Positions 6,607 through 13,956 of a stretch of DNA of 16,610 nt are shown here, one piece after another. Numbering within the stretch: position 1 is the stretch's first letter; each line of letters opens with the position of its first letter. Under the pieces are notes generated by a model. The model did no database searches. It was not told the origin of the DNA and was given only the letters and a program-made list of their open reading frames with translations. Source of the DNA: UBA1573 sp016794285 (GTDB taxonomy: Bacteria > Pseudomonadota > Alphaproteobacteria > Micavibrionales > Micavibrionaceae); assembly GCA_016794285.1 (NCBI GenBank), contig JAEUKO010000047.1, positions 1-16,610 on the forward strand. Direction: 5' to 3'. Position numbers and translations under genes: made by a program.

Positions 6607-9600
6607 ATGGGAGCCGAATTCATTCACCTTCACACTCATTCGGCATATTCCTTGGCCGAGGGTGCGATTCCCGTTAAAACCTTGGTAAAAAAAGCGCGGG
6701 CAATGAAAATGCCAGCTCTTGCCATGACCGATACGGGAAATTTGTTCGGAGCCATGGAGTTTTCTTTAGAAGCGGCTAAGGCGGGGTTACAGCCCATTCT
6801 GGGGGCCCAAATTCTTATTGGCTCTGAAGAGCATCAATTGGTACTGCTGGTTCAATCGGCAGAAGGTTATTTGAATCTCTCAGTTCTTATCAGTCAATCC
6901 TATCTGACGTCTGATGGACTTTCGAAGCCCAAGATAAACTGGGAAGATTTAGAGACTCATCATGCTGGACTTATTTGTCTTTCGGGTGGTGTAAAGGGGC
7001 CTGCTGGCCAAGCGGTTCTGCACAATCGATTAGAAGAGGCTGACCGTCTCACCCAAGATTTGAAACGGATTTTTTCTGATCGCTTTTATATGGAGATCCA
7101 GCGGCATGGAACGCCAGAAGAAGAGAGTTCGGAGAATGGTCTTATAGAGCTGGCCTATCGTTACGATATTCCTTTGCTTGCGACCAATGATATTTATTTT
7201 TCTACACCTGATTTGTATGACGCTCACGATGCGTTGTTGTGTATTGCGGAAGGCCGCTATGTCACGGAAAGTGATCGCCGCAAGGTTACGCGGGAACATT
7301 ATTTCCGCACGCCTGCTGAGATGGTTGATCTTTTTTCGGACTTGCCGGAGGCAATCCAGAATACCCTTGTTGTTGCGCAGCGGTGCCATTATTTCTTGAA
7401 AGTTGTCAATCCCATTCTCCCCCCCTTCCAAACGGAGAGCGGACGAAGCGAAGAAGAGGAATTGAGGGCGCAAGCACGAGAAGGTCTGAAATGGCGGCTT
7501 GAAAATTTTGTCTTTGCTGACGAAAGACTCTCTTCCGAAGAAAGAGAGGGGTTAGAAAAAACCTACCGTGATCGACTTGAGTTTGAACTGAATACGATTG
7601 CTGATATGGGGTTTCCGGGATACTTCCTGATCGTGTCTGATTTTATTAAATGGGCGAAGAACCATAACATTCCCGTTGGGCCCGGGCGGGGGTCGGGGGC
7701 AGGGTCCTTGGTTGCGTGGTCTTTGAAGATTACAGACCTTGACCCTATTCGCTTTGGTCTTCTTTTTGAACGGTTTTTGAATCCAGAGCGGGTTTCTATG
7801 CCGGATTTTGACGTGGATTTCTGTCAGGACCGCCGAGACGAAGTTATCCACTATGTGCAAAGCCGTTATGGTCATGACCATGTGGCGCAGATCATCACCT
7901 TCGGAAAGCTTCAAGCGCGGGCAGTGGTGCGGGATGTCGGGCGGGTTTTGCAAATGCCCTATAGTCAGGTGGACCGTATTTCAAAGATGATCCCCAATAA
8001 TCCAGCTAGTCCCGTCACCCTTGCCGAAGCGTTGGAAGCCGACCCTGAACTTCAAGCCAAGCGGGAAGACGAGCAGATAGACCGGCTGCTAACCATCGCC
8101 TTGCAGCTCGAAGGGTTATATCGTCATGCGTCCACGCACGCTGCGGGGGTAGTGATAGGGGATCGTCCGTTGCAGCAACTGGTTCCGCTCTATCGTGATC
8201 CGCGTTCCGATGTTCCCGCTACGCAGTTCAACATGAAATATGTCGAACAGGCGGGGCTGGTCAAATATGATTTTCTCGGGCTGAAAACTTTGACGGTCAT
8301 TCTCAAGGCTGTTGAAATGATCGCGGCGCGGGGAACGCAGATTGATATTCTCAAAATTCCCTTGGACGATGCCAAGACCTACGAAATGTTGTCGGCAGGG
8401 CAAAGCGTTGCTGTGTTCCAGCTGGAAAGTTCGGGAATGCGCGATGTCTTGCGGAAGATGAAACCAAACCGATTCGAAGATATTATTGCTTTGGTGGCTT
8501 TATATCGCCCGGGCCCAATGGATAACATCCCGAAATATATCAGTGTAAAAGACGGGAAAGAAGAAGCCGACTATCTTCATCCGAAGTTGCGTCCCATGTT
8601 GGAAGAAACTTACGGGATCATGGTTTATCAGGAACAGGTCATGCAAGCGGCGCAAATCCTTTCGGGATACACGCTTGGCGGGGCTGACTTGTTGCGGCGG
8701 GCGATGGGTAAGAAAATCAAGGAAGAGATGGATGCCCAGCGGGCCCTGTTTGTTGAAGGGGCGGCAAAAACTTCAGGGGTTGATGCCGAACAAGCAACCG
8801 CTATTTTTGAACAAATCGAAAAATTTGCGGGGTACGGATTCAACAAGTCTCACGCAGCGGCTTATGCTCTTGTCGCCTATCAAACGGCATGGCTGAAGGC
8901 GAATTATCCAGTTGAGTTTATGGCGGCCACCATGACACTTGATATGGGGAACACGGATAAGCTAGCGGTTTTCCGCCAAGCTCTGAGTAAAATGGATATT
9001 TCTCTTTTGCCTCCGGATGTTAACAAATCCGAAGTCGAATTTTCTGTTGAGGGCTCGGCCATTCGCTACGCCTTGGCGGCGATTAAGGGGGTTGGGACGC
9101 AGGCGATGGATGTCTTGGTGGAAGATCGTCGCCGTAATGGGCCCTTTGCGAGTCTTGAAGATTTTCTCAAACGGATGGATTCAAAAACACTGAATAAAAA
9201 ACAATTTGAAAACTTGGTGGCCGCAGGGGGATTGGATTCCATTCATGCCAATCGGGCGCAGCTATTTGTTGGAGCCGAATCCTTGGTTCATTATGCGGCG
9301 GCTTTGGCGGAAGAGAGAAAAAGCAACCAGAGTAGCTTATTTGCGATGGAGCAGACTGCGGCCAAGGACCTTGCTCTTCATCATTTGCCGCAAGTGGTGG
9401 AGTGGAGCCCGCTTGAGAAATTGTCTTACGAATTTCAGGCGATTGGTTTTTATTTATCCGCCCACCCACTTGATACCAAGCGGGCACAGCTTGAACGGCT
9501 GCATATTCTGGCTTATGGCGACTTAGATTCTCTATTATTGATGCGCTCTTCGGCGCGGGTCCAGATTGCCGGAGTTCTTATCAAAAAAACCGAAAAAATG

Positions 9601-10041
9601 TCGGCCAAAAGCGGCAACAAGTTTGCCTTTTTGTCCATGTCGGATTCTTCAGGTGTTTATGAAGTCATGGTATTCTCGGAGACGCTGCAAAGGTCGCGAG
9701 CGTTGCTCGAAGCTGGAAACGCGCTGTTGCTGACGGCGGATGTGGAATACAAAGAAGACCAAATCCGCCTGACCGTTCAAGATATTAAGCTTTTGGATGA
9801 GTCTTTGGTGGACAAAGTCACTGAATTAAAATTGGCCTTGCGAGATGCTTCGGGGGTTTCACAACTGAAAGAGGTATTGCAAAACGCGGGTAGTGGGCGG
9901 TCTCGTGTTGTTTTGGTTGTTCCGACAGAAAATTCGGCTCGCGAGGTTGAGATCAGGCTTTCTGGCTTTTACAGCTTTTCGCCGGAACTGCGGGAGAACC
10001 TGTTTCGGGTTCCCGGGATGATCTCCGTTTCCGAGGCGTAA
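6607..10041 (+). CDS. dnaE: DNA polymerase III subunit alpha
   Basis: This is the catalytic subunit of the chromosomal replicase. At 1144 residues it has the normal DnaE1 size. Domains in order are an N-terminal PHP domain (about 4-270), the palm/fingers polymerase core with GPGRGSGAGSLVAW (358-371), PDFDVDF (399-405, catalytic D402 and D404) and the third catalytic aspartate in KYDFLGL (D555), a helix-hairpin-helix region (about 840-900), and an OB fold around 984-1040 (RVQIAGVLIKKTEK...). The C-terminal part is short, with no proofreading exonuclease domain. The PHP site is partly degraded: HLHTH is present, but the usual DHGN reads DTGN (42-45) and the usual GYE reads GAQ (66-68), so PHP-based proofreading is unlikely. 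Its start one base after lolD suggests coupling to the lol genes, a typical alphaproteobacterial order. Confidence 0.97.
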   Translation: MGAEFIHLHTHSAYSLAEGAIPVKTLVKKARAMKMPALAMTDTGNLFGAMEFSLEAAKAGLQPILGAQILIGSEEHQLVLLVQSAEGYLNLSVLISQSYLTSDGLSKPKINWEDLETHHAGLICLSGGVKGPAGQAVLHNRLEEADRLTQDLKRIFSDRFYMEIQRHGTPEEESSENGLIELAYRYDIPLLATNDIYFSTPDLYDAHDALLCIAEGRYVTESDRRKVTREHYFRTPAEMVDLFSDLPEAIQNTLVVAQRCHYFLKVVNPILPPFQTESGRSEEEELRAQAREGLKWRLENFVFADERLSSEEREGLEKTYRDRLEFELNTIADMGFPGYFLIVSDFIKWAKNHNIPVGPGRGSGAGSLVAWSLKITDLDPIRFGLLFERFLNPERVSMPDFDVDFCQDRRDEVIHYVQSRYGHDHVAQIITFGKLQARAVVRDVGRVLQMPYSQVDRISKMIPNNPASPVTLAEALEADPELQAKREDEQIDRLLTIALQLEGLYRHASTHAAGVVIGDRPLQQLVPLYRDPRSDVPATQFNMKYVEQAGLVKYDFLGLKTLTVILKAVEMIAARGTQIDILKIPLDDAKTYEMLSAGQSVAVFQLESSGMRDVLRKMKPNRFEDIIALVALYRPGPMDNIPKYISVKDGKEEADYLHPKLRPMLEETYGIMVYQEQVMQAAQILSGYTLGGADLLRRAMGKKIKEEMDAQRALFVEGAAKTSGVDAEQATAIFEQIEKFAGYGFNKSHAAAYALVAYQTAWLKANYPVEFMAATMTLDMGNTDKLAVFRQALSKMDISLLPPDVNKSEVEFSVEGSAIRYALAAIKGVGTQAMDVLVEDRRRNGPFASLEDFLKRMDSKTLNKKQFENLVAAGGLDSIHANRAQLFVGAESLVHYAAALAEERKSNQSSLFAMEQTAAKDLALHHLPQVVEWSPLEKLSYEFQAIGFYLSAHPLDTKRAQLERLHILAYGDLDSLLLMRSSARVQIAGVLIKKTEKMSAKSGNKFAFLSMSDSSGVYEVMVFSETLQRSRALLEAGNALLLTADVEYKEDQIRLTVQDIKLLDESLVDKVTELKLALRDASGVSQLKEVLQNAGSGRSRVVLVVPTENSAREVEIRLSGFYSFSPELRENLFRVPGMISVSEA

Positions 10042-10194
10042 TAGACCTGTTGCAAAAGTTCGTCATCGCCCGAATTTGGCGGAAGACAAATTCTAGGGCG
10101 ATCCATAACAGACTGATATTTCTGGATTCCCTTAGAATTTTTCTATCAAAAAATTCAGGGAATGACGTGGCCGAGGGCTTTTGTAATAGGTCTA
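10042..10194. repeat. MITE-like palindromic repeat element with 17-bp terminal inverted repeats
   Basis: The element begins right after the dnaE stop. Its ends, TAGACCTGTTGCAAAAG (10042-10058) and CTTTTGTAATAGGTCTA (10178-10194), are inverted repeats matching at 15 of 17 positions; the outer TA on each side could be a TA target duplication. Inside lie two hairpins in opposite orientation. Unit 1 (10061-10104) pairs ATCGCCC-GAATTT with AAATTC-TA-GGGCGAT; unit 2 (10124-10167) pairs ATTCCCT-TA-GAATTTTT with AAAAAATTC-AGGGAAT. Each has a TA bulge in the mirrored place, so the whole 153 bp is an imperfect palindrome. There is no coding capacity. The ends vaguely recall IS5-like elements, but that is from memory and uncertain. 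Transcribed, the hairpins may end or stabilise the dnaE mRNA. Confidence 0.8.
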
Positions 10195-10210
10195 ATGCAA
10201 TATGTTAAAT
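10181..10210 (+). promoter_or_regulatory. Weak sigma-70-like promoter candidate for rpsB
   Basis: TTGTAA (10181-10186) and TTAAAT (10205-10210) match 4 of 6 positions each of the -35 and -10 consensus, 18 bases apart. The -35 part falls in the right terminal repeat of the palindromic element. No better promoter is visible between the element and the rpsB leader, but the match is weak. Confidence 0.25.
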
Positions 10211-10323
10211 GTTTTTCTGTAGGATAGATAGCTTGCGTTCCTTGGCGAAGTAAAGGGGGGCAAGGCCAAGAAAAAACCTTGCATCTTGGGGAAAGACTCA
10301 CTAAAGTCCGCAGCAATTCACAT

Positions 10324-10404
10324 ACAGGGACGGCCCTCTCGGCCAACCGGTGTGGCGGAAGGTTTCGCCATAACACCCCTGTAGAGGCACAACCGGATAA
10401 GGAG
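10324..10404 (+). promoter_or_regulatory. Structured rpsB leader: predicted three-way junction before the ribosome-binding site
   Basis: The 5' untranslated region folds on paper into three helices: P1 ACAGGG (10324-10329) with CCCTGT (10377-10382); P2 GGCC (10332-10335) with GGCC (10341-10344); P3 GTGT (10350-10353) with ACAC (10373-10376), continued by GGCGGA (10354-10359) with TTCGCC (10364-10369). The Shine-Dalgarno AAGGAG follows at 10399-10404, 10 bases before the rpsB ATG. In E. coli, S2 represses its own rpsB-tsf mRNA through the leader, so this is a candidate S2-binding control element. Bases 10211-10323, upstream of it, hold further short complementary segments (CAAGG at 10261 region with CCTTG at 10278-10282) but no gene. 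Function is inferred. Confidence 0.5.
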
Positions 10405-10414
10405 ATTATAAACT

Positions 10415-11212
10415 ATGGCTATGCCCGAATTTTCTATGCGTCAACTTTTGGAAGCTGGCGTTCACTTTGGACACCACACCCGCCGTTGGAATCCTAAAAT
10501 GCGCCCCTTCATCTTCGGTGTGAGGAACGGCGTGCATATCCTTGATTTGCAACAAACTGTTCCAATGCTGGATCAATCACTCCGCATCATTCGCGACATC
10601 GTGGCAGGCGGGGGCCGTGTTCTTTTTGTTGGCACAAAACGCCAAGCTCAAGAAAAAATTGCTGAATCAGCCAAACGCTCAGGCCAATACTATGTTAACC
10701 ACCGTTGGCTGGGTGGTATGATGACCAACTGGAAAACCGTTGCGTTGTCGATTGCTCGTTTGAAAGAATTGGAAATGATCTTTTCCCGCGAGAAATCTGG
10801 TTACACCAAGAAAGAGGAGTTGATGCTCCGCCGCGAGATGGAAAAATTGGAAAAATCCATCGGCGGGATTAAAGATATGGGTGGTCAACCAGACGCTTTG
10901 TTTGTGATTGACACCAACAAAGAAGAGATCGCTATCCAAGAAGCCAACAAACTTGGTATTCCCGTGATTGCAATTATCGATAGCAACAGCAATCCTGATG
11001 GCGTAAATTTCCCCATTCCTGGGAATGACGATGCCTTGCGGGCCATTGACTTGTATTGCGACCTTGTTTCTTCGGCAATTCTTGACGGGATCCAAGCTGA
11101 ACTTGGAGCCTCTGGCAAAGACATTGGTGCGTCTGAATCCGTTGCTGCGGTTGAGCTTCCGGTTGCAGCTAACGAAGCCGCTCCTGGAGCCAAAGCAGCC
11201 GCAACGGCCTAA
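10415..11212 (+). CDS. rpsB: 30S ribosomal protein S2
   Basis: S2 is a late-binding protein of the small ribosomal subunit. The 265-residue product starts MAMPEFSMRQLLEAGVHFGH, as in other alphaproteobacterial S2 proteins, and keeps TRRWNPKMRPFIFG, the VGTKRQAQ region, WLGGMMTNW and the FVIDTNKE...AIIDSN blocks. The ATG at 10415 is 10 bases from AAGGAG at 10399-10404; the second ATG at 10421 would be too far. The last 35 or so residues are an Ala/Glu-rich tail of low complexity, common in alphaproteobacterial S2. It is followed by tsf after 86 bases that contain a partial terminator, the usual S2/EF-Ts pairing. Confidence 0.98.
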   Translation: MAMPEFSMRQLLEAGVHFGHHTRRWNPKMRPFIFGVRNGVHILDLQQTVPMLDQSLRIIRDIVAGGGRVLFVGTKRQAQEKIAESAKRSGQYYVNHRWLGGMMTNWKTVALSIARLKELEMIFSREKSGYTKKEELMLRREMEKLEKSIGGIKDMGGQPDALFVIDTNKEEIAIQEANKLGIPVIAIIDSNSNPDGVNFPIPGNDDALRAIDLYCDLVSSAILDGIQAELGASGKDIGASESVAAVELPVAANEAAPGAKAAATA

Positions 11213-11225
11213 CTTTTTTCGGGGT

Positions 11226-11265
11226 CCCCCTTGCTCCTGTCAAACGGGGCGGGGGGTCTCTTTTT
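11226..11265 (+). terminator. Imperfect terminator or attenuator between rpsB and tsf
   Basis: CCCCC (11226-11230) and GCTCC (11233-11237) can pair with GGGGC (11246-11250) and the following G run (11251-11256), leaving a TT bulge and an 8-base loop; TCTCTTTTT follows. This would reduce, not abolish, transcription into tsf, which has no obvious promoter of its own in the short gap. Confidence 0.5.
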
Positions 11266-11298
11266 GTGGAACCTATAGATATTTAAGAGAGATTTGAA

Positions 11299-12228
11299 AT
11301 GGCTGATATTACGGCTTCGATGGTCAAGGATTTGCGCGAAAAAACCGGCGCAGGCATGATGGATGCAAAGCACGCTTTGGTTGAGTGTGGCGGGGAAATG
11401 GAAGCGGCTGTTGACTGGCTTCGGAAGAAGGGCCTCTCAAAAGCGGCGAAAAAATCTGGCCGGACAGCGGCTGAAGGCTTGATTGCTGTGGCGGCTAGCC
11501 CAGACGGTAAACGTGCCGCAATGGTTGAGGTGAATGCCGAGACAGATTTTGTGGCTCGGAACCAGAGTTTCCAAGACTTTTCGGCGAAGGCTGCTCAAAT
11601 TGCCCTTGGGATTGCTGATGGGGTTGAGCATTTGGCGGAAGCTGCCTATGAAGGCGGTAAGTCTGTAAAAGAAACCCTGACCGACTTGATTGCAACGGTT
11701 GGCGAGAATATGAATCTGCGCCGCTCGAAAAACTTGAGCGTTTCTAGCGGTTTTATTGCAACCTACGTTCACAGCGCGATTGCTCCGAATTTGGGTAAGA
11801 TCGGGGTGATGGTTGCTCTGGAATCTGACCTTCCTGCAGAAAAACTGCAACAGCTTGGCAAACAACTGGCTATGCATGTAGCTGCGGCAAATCCTGAATA
11901 TCTTGATGTCTCCTCGGTTGATTCCGCAGCGGCTGAACGCGAGAGAAATGTTCAACGCGAAACGGCGAAAGCTTCCGGTAAGCCTGACGACATCATTGAA
12001 AAAATGCTCGAAGGCCGTATGCGGAAATTCTATGAGGAAGTTTGCCTGATGGAACAGGTTTTCATCATGGACGGCGAAACCAGAATTTCGGCTTTGATGG
12101 AAAAATCTTCCAAAGAACTTGGTTCCCCAGTTAAACTGGCGGGCTATGTCCGTTATGTTCTGGGCGATGGCATTGAAAAAGAAGAAACCGATTTTGCAGC
12201 CGAAGTTGCGGCTGTGGCAAACGGTTAA
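11299..12228 (+). CDS. tsf: Elongation factor Ts
   Basis: EF-Ts recharges EF-Tu by releasing GDP. The 309-residue product has the family start ITASMVKDLREKTGAGMMD (UBA-like domain to about 55), the EF-Tu contact block VEVNAETDFVARN (74-86), and two core subdomains with a coiled-coil segment around 205-260 (RERNVQRETAKASGKP). A purine-rich AAGAGAGA lies just upstream of the ATG. It follows rpsB in the conserved order and is closed by a strong terminator. Confidence 0.98.
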   Translation: MADITASMVKDLREKTGAGMMDAKHALVECGGEMEAAVDWLRKKGLSKAAKKSGRTAAEGLIAVAASPDGKRAAMVEVNAETDFVARNQSFQDFSAKAAQIALGIADGVEHLAEAAYEGGKSVKETLTDLIATVGENMNLRRSKNLSVSSGFIATYVHSAIAPNLGKIGVMVALESDLPAEKLQQLGKQLAMHVAAANPEYLDVSSVDSAAAERERNVQRETAKASGKPDDIIEKMLEGRMRKFYEEVCLMEQVFIMDGETRISALMEKSSKELGSPVKLAGYVRYVLGDGIEKEETDFAAEVAAVANG

Positions 12229-12253
12229 CTTCTCTTTTTTCGAAGATTTTGAG

Positions 12254-12282
12254 AAAACCCGATGGAAGCATCGGGTTTTTTA
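12254..12282 (+). terminator. Strong Rho-independent terminator after tsf
   Basis: AAAACCCGATG (12254-12264) pairs perfectly with CATCGGGTTTT (12269-12279) around a GAAG loop, and six T follow the G run (12276-12281). This separates rpsB-tsf from pyrH. Confidence 0.92.
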
Positions 12283-12314
12283 TTGGGAAGAATTTCGTTT
12301 TTTCCCTGTTTTTC

Positions 12315-12342
12315 TTGCTTTTTCGGCTTTCGTTGGTATAAC
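12315..12342 (+). promoter_or_regulatory. Sigma-70-like promoter candidate for pyrH
   Basis: TTGCTT (12315-12320) and TATAAC (12337-12342) are spaced 16 bases apart, just after the tsf terminator and 29 bases before the pyrH ATG. Position and sequence both fit a pyrH promoter. Confidence 0.5.
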
Positions 12343-12371
12343 AAACGCACACAGCCAAAGAAGGATGAAAG

Positions 12372-13118
12372 ATGACAGCCATGCCCGCGATTAAAGCTGA
12401 ATTTAAGCCGAAATATAAACGTGTTCTTCTTAAAATGTCCGGCGAAGCCCTCATGGGAAGCAAGGAGTTTGGTCTTGATCCCGAGACCGTGGCGAGCCTT
12501 GCGGAAGATGTCAAAGAAGTCGTGGATATGGGCATCGAGGTTTGTATTGTTGTAGGGGCTGGTAATATCTTTCGCGGGGTTTCGGGGGCATCGGCGGGAA
12601 TGGACCGGACAACGGCGGACCATATGGGGATGCTGGGGATTGTTATCAATGCGCTGTGTATGCAAAACGCGCTTGAAAAAATTGGAGTGAAAACTCGTGT
12701 GCAATCGGCCATCCAAATGGATCAGGTTTGCGAACCATATATTCGCCGCAAAGCCATGCGCCACATGGAAAAAGGCCGTGTTGTGATCTTTGCGGCAGGA
12801 ACCGGCAACCCTTATTTTACTTCGGACACAGGAGCTTCGCTCCGTGCGTCAGAGATGAATTGTGACTTGATTGCCAAAGGAACGAAGGTCAACGGAATCT
12901 ATACGGCGGACCCGCACAAAGACCCTACGGCCAAAAAATACGACCATCTGACCTATATGGATATTTTGACCAAAGGGCTGAAGGTTATGGACGCAACAGC
13001 GATCTCTCTGGCTGGTGAAAATAAAATTCCCGTGATGGTTTTCTCAATCCGCGAGAAGGGCAATTTTGCCAAGGTCATGAAGGGCGAGGGTGAATTTACC
13101 ATCGTTTCGGACAAATAG
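12372..13118 (+). CDS. pyrH: Uridylate kinase (UMP kinase)
   Basis: PyrH phosphorylates UMP to UDP with ATP in the cytoplasm, the first step from UMP toward all other pyrimidine nucleotides. The 248-residue protein belongs to the amino-acid-kinase fold: KRVLLKMSGEALMG (17-29), VVGAGNIFRG (60-69), DHMGMLG (83-89), FAAGTGNPYFTSDT (140-153) and VNGIYTADP (173-181) are all present. The ATG at 12372 has AAGGA at 12361-12365, 6 bases upstream; an ATG at 12381 is less well placed. It follows tsf as in most bacteria, but frr, its usual downstream partner, is missing and sodB faces it instead. Confidence 0.98.
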   Translation: MTAMPAIKAEFKPKYKRVLLKMSGEALMGSKEFGLDPETVASLAEDVKEVVDMGIEVCIVVGAGNIFRGVSGASAGMDRTTADHMGMLGIVINALCMQNALEKIGVKTRVQSAIQMDQVCEPYIRRKAMRHMEKGRVVIFAAGTGNPYFTSDTGASLRASEMNCDLIAKGTKVNGIYTADPHKDPTAKKYDHLTYMDILTKGLKVMDATAISLAGENKIPVMVFSIREKGNFAKVMKGEGEFTIVSDK

Positions 13119-13143
13119 GATTGTTTTTTTATAAACGCTCTGC

Positions 13144-13163
13144 CTGCGTTTAGCGCAGTTTTT
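13144..13163 (+). terminator. Terminator of pyrH, overlapping the sodB 3' end
   Basis: CTGCG (13144-13148) pairs with CGCAG (13154-13158) and TTTTT follows on the plus strand. An alternative 7-bp stem, TAAACGC (13132-13138) with GCGTTTA (13146-13152), lies next to it and includes the complement of the sodB stop codon. The convergent genes thus share a folded 3' region. Confidence 0.5.
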
Positions 13164-13758
13164 CTAGATTGGCGGCGGCAAAATCCCAGTTGGCGAGATG
13201 GTCAATCCACGCTTCCAAGAATTTCGGGCGAGCGTTGCGGTAATCTATGTAATAGGCGTGTTCCCACACATCGCAAGTCAGCAGGGGCGTTTTGCCATCG
13301 GTCAAGGGGGTTTCGGCATTGGCGGAATTCAGAACTTCGAGTTTTCCAGTCGCGTTGTCTGCTACCAGCCAAACCCAACCTGACCCGAATTGAGTCGTTC
13401 CTTTGTCAATCAATGCGGCTCTTAATGCATCAAACCCGCCTATGTCTTCGGCTATTTTCTTCTCAAGCTGTGAGGGAAGTTTATTTCCTCCCCCATTTGG
13501 TTTCATGGAGAGCCAGAAAAAATTGTGATTATAAATCTGGCCGATTTGGTTGAACAGTTTTTGGTTGCCAGCTTTCTTGACAGCGATTGTGGCTTGTTCC
13601 ACGCTCAAAGAGTCAAACTCTGTCCCCGCTGCCAGTTCATTGGCTTTGTTGATGTAAGCAAGATGGTGTTTGCCGTGATGAAAGTCAAAAGTTTCAGCGG
13701 ACATATAAGGGACCAGAGCGTCTTTGGCGTAGGGAAGTTCAGGAAGCGAAAAAGACAT
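13150..13758 (-). CDS. sodB: Superoxide dismutase, iron type
   Basis: This enzyme converts superoxide to oxygen and hydrogen peroxide. The 202 residues contain the four metal ligands of the Fe/Mn family: H27 (FHHGKHH), H78 (IYNHNFFW), D162 and H166 (DVWEHAYYIDYRN). The outer-sphere glutamine Q74, four residues before H78, is the placement seen in iron enzymes such as E. coli SodB; manganese enzymes usually have glycine here. There is no signal peptide, so it is cytoplasmic. AAGGAG at 13769-13774 (minus strand) lies 10 bases before the ATG. It is transcribed toward pyrH, and lies downstream of trmFO on the same strand, separated by a repeat region, so it probably has its own promoter. Confidence 0.96.
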   Translation of the reverse strand: MSFSLPELPYAKDALVPYMSAETFDFHHGKHHLAYINKANELAAGTEFDSLSVEQATIAVKKAGNQKLFNQIGQIYNHNFFWLSMKPNGGGNKLPSQLEKKIAEDIGGFDALRAALIDKGTTQFGSGWVWLVADNATGKLEVLNSANAETPLTDGKTPLLTCDVWEHAYYIDYRNARPKFLEAWIDHLANWDFAAANLEKLR

Positions 13759-13790
13759 GATAAGAAATCTCCTTTATAGATGGTTACAAA

Positions 13791-13820
13791 ATTATTTACA
13801 CAATGGCCATCCCCCCCCAA
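13791..13820 (-). promoter_or_regulatory. Weak promoter candidate for sodB with a G8 run in the spacer
   Basis: Reading the minus strand, TTGGGG (13820-13815) and AATAAT (13796-13791) are spaced 18 bases apart, upstream of the sodB ribosome-binding site. The -10 is good and the -35 poor. An uninterrupted run of eight G begins in the -35 and runs into the spacer. Confidence 0.25.
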
Positions 13821-13933
13821 TCGTCACCCCCGCTTCAGGCGGGGGGCTGGCATTATGCGTGCAGCGAAGCTGCGCAAGATTCCAGATCCCGTTTGTGCCA
13901 GCGTCCCTGCGTGACGCGCCAACGGGATGACGA
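13821..13933. repeat. Pair of inverted REP-like palindromes between trmFO and sodB
   Basis: Unit A (13821-13850) is TCGTCA followed by the stem CCCCCGC (13827-13833)/GCGGGGG (13839-13845) and then CTGG. Unit B (13882-13933), in opposite orientation, has stem ATCCCGTT (13886-13893)/AACGGGAT (13921-13928) flanked by CCAG and GACGA, with an inner hairpin GCGTC (13901-13905)/GACGC (13913-13917). A third hairpin GCAGC-GAA-GCTGC (13861-13873) lies between. Read in one orientation both units are TCGTCA(T)CCC - hairpin - GGG(A)(T)CTGG, the same plan as the two hairpins after dnaE. They may also serve as the trmFO terminator. Confidence 0.75.
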
Positions 13934-13956
13934 ATTTTTAAGGCGATGGTCGAAAA

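Noticed and set aside
10200..10400. RNase P RNA, tmRNA or SRP RNA in the dnaE-rpsB gap (GGGGAAAGACT and AAAGTCC drew attention)
   Set aside because: The conserved cores of those RNAs are not present and the space is too small; the structure fits an mRNA leader better.
12131..12764. Two long overlapping minus-strand frames over tsf end, terminator and pyrH start
   Set aside because: They cross a strong terminator and lie antisense to pyrH motifs; neither resembles a known protein.
13821..13933. CRISPR array
   Set aside because: The repeats are inverted hairpins with different stems, not regularly spaced direct repeats, and no cas gene is near.
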